A DNA stretch of 64,000 bases, taken from contig JAJHZJ010000061.1 in NCBI GenBank assembly GCA_023548195.1, positions 4,236,297 through 4,300,296 of the forward strand, read 5' to 3'. Shown piece after piece: positions 63,905-64,000 of this stretch (its first letter is position 1; each line of letters opens with the position of its first letter). Under the pieces are notes generated by a model. It was not told the DNA's origin. It made no database searches and worked only from the letters and a program-made list of their open reading frames with translations. Source of the stretch: Bettongia penicillata ogilbyi (Eukaryota > Chordata > Mammalia > Diprotodontia > Potoroidae). The translations under genes and the position numbers were made by a program.

Positions 63905-64000
63905 CACATTATGTCTAGTAGTGGAGATCTGGGCCTGGATTCAGGAATACTTGAGTTCAAATTCAGCCTCGGACACTTACTAGCTATATGTGCCTGGGCA
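63905..64000 (+). repeat. SINE 5' part, cut by window end
   Basis: 'gagatctgggcctggattca', 'ggaatacttgagttcaaatt', 'gacacttactagctatatgt', 'gcctgggca' at the last base. Type of tail unknown because it lies beyond the window. Confidence 0.85.

Overview
This window looks like a marsupial (metatherian) nuclear genome; an opossum such as Monodelphis or a close relative is my best guess, inferred from repeat families and not proven. The signs are: a very low, AT-rich gene content; LINE-1 of the marsupial type together with half-L1 (HAL1) elements that carry ORF1 but no ORF2; RTE/BovB LINEs; many L2, CR1/L3 and MIR-like CORE-SINE fragments; a tRNA-derived SINE whose tail matches BovB; and hAT MITEs. 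I found no convincing host protein-coding exon, tRNA, rRNA or CRISPR array. Almost every open reading frame is a chance frame, a low-complexity translation, or part of a transposon. The window reads as intergenic or deep intronic DNA. Repeat family names are from memory of consensus sequences, without a database search. LAYOUT. 1-10 kb: SINE and L2 fragments, a CR1/L3 element split by an unclassified 0.76 kb repeat, an adjacent SINE/BovB pair (4.0-4.7 kb), long (CT)n and (AT)n microsatellites. 10-24 kb: three L1 3' ends, several minus-strand L2 copies (one split by a 1.5 kb L1 insertion with target-site duplications), a long plus-strand L2 at 22.8-23.5 kb. 24.1-30.2 kb, the most informative part: an old HAL1 interrupted by a younger, near full-length HAL1, and containing an inverted 204 bp copy of its own 5' flanking DNA. 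30-41 kb: mostly SINE/MIR/L2 with a few repeat-free islands, a tiny inverted-repeat element inside a MIR, and a 280 bp polypurine tract. 41.6-49 kb: a rearranged minus-strand L1, then a plus-strand L1 carrying two nested insertions (an L1 3' end within ORF1, a HAL1 within ORF2). 49-64 kb: second and third copies of the unclassified repeat, palindromic hAT MITEs, repeat-free candidate regulatory DNA, and a 1 kb BovB on the minus strand at the right end. HOW IT WORKS TOGETHER. The window is a record of retrotransposition: L1 supplies machinery for HAL1, L2 is the probable partner of the MIR-type SINEs (shared tail ending in an AATAAATG-like motif), and BovB/RTE is the probable partner of the second SINE family. 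Nesting and target-site duplications give a relative order: CR1/L3, L2 and MIR oldest; L1, hAT and the BovB-tailed SINE later; HAL1 copy 2 (26.7-29.6 kb) among the youngest. No autonomous, intact transposon remains. The system most worth following is the HAL1 group: a shared ORF2-deletion junction that can be placed against the resident L1, and the flank-derived inverted patch in copy 1.
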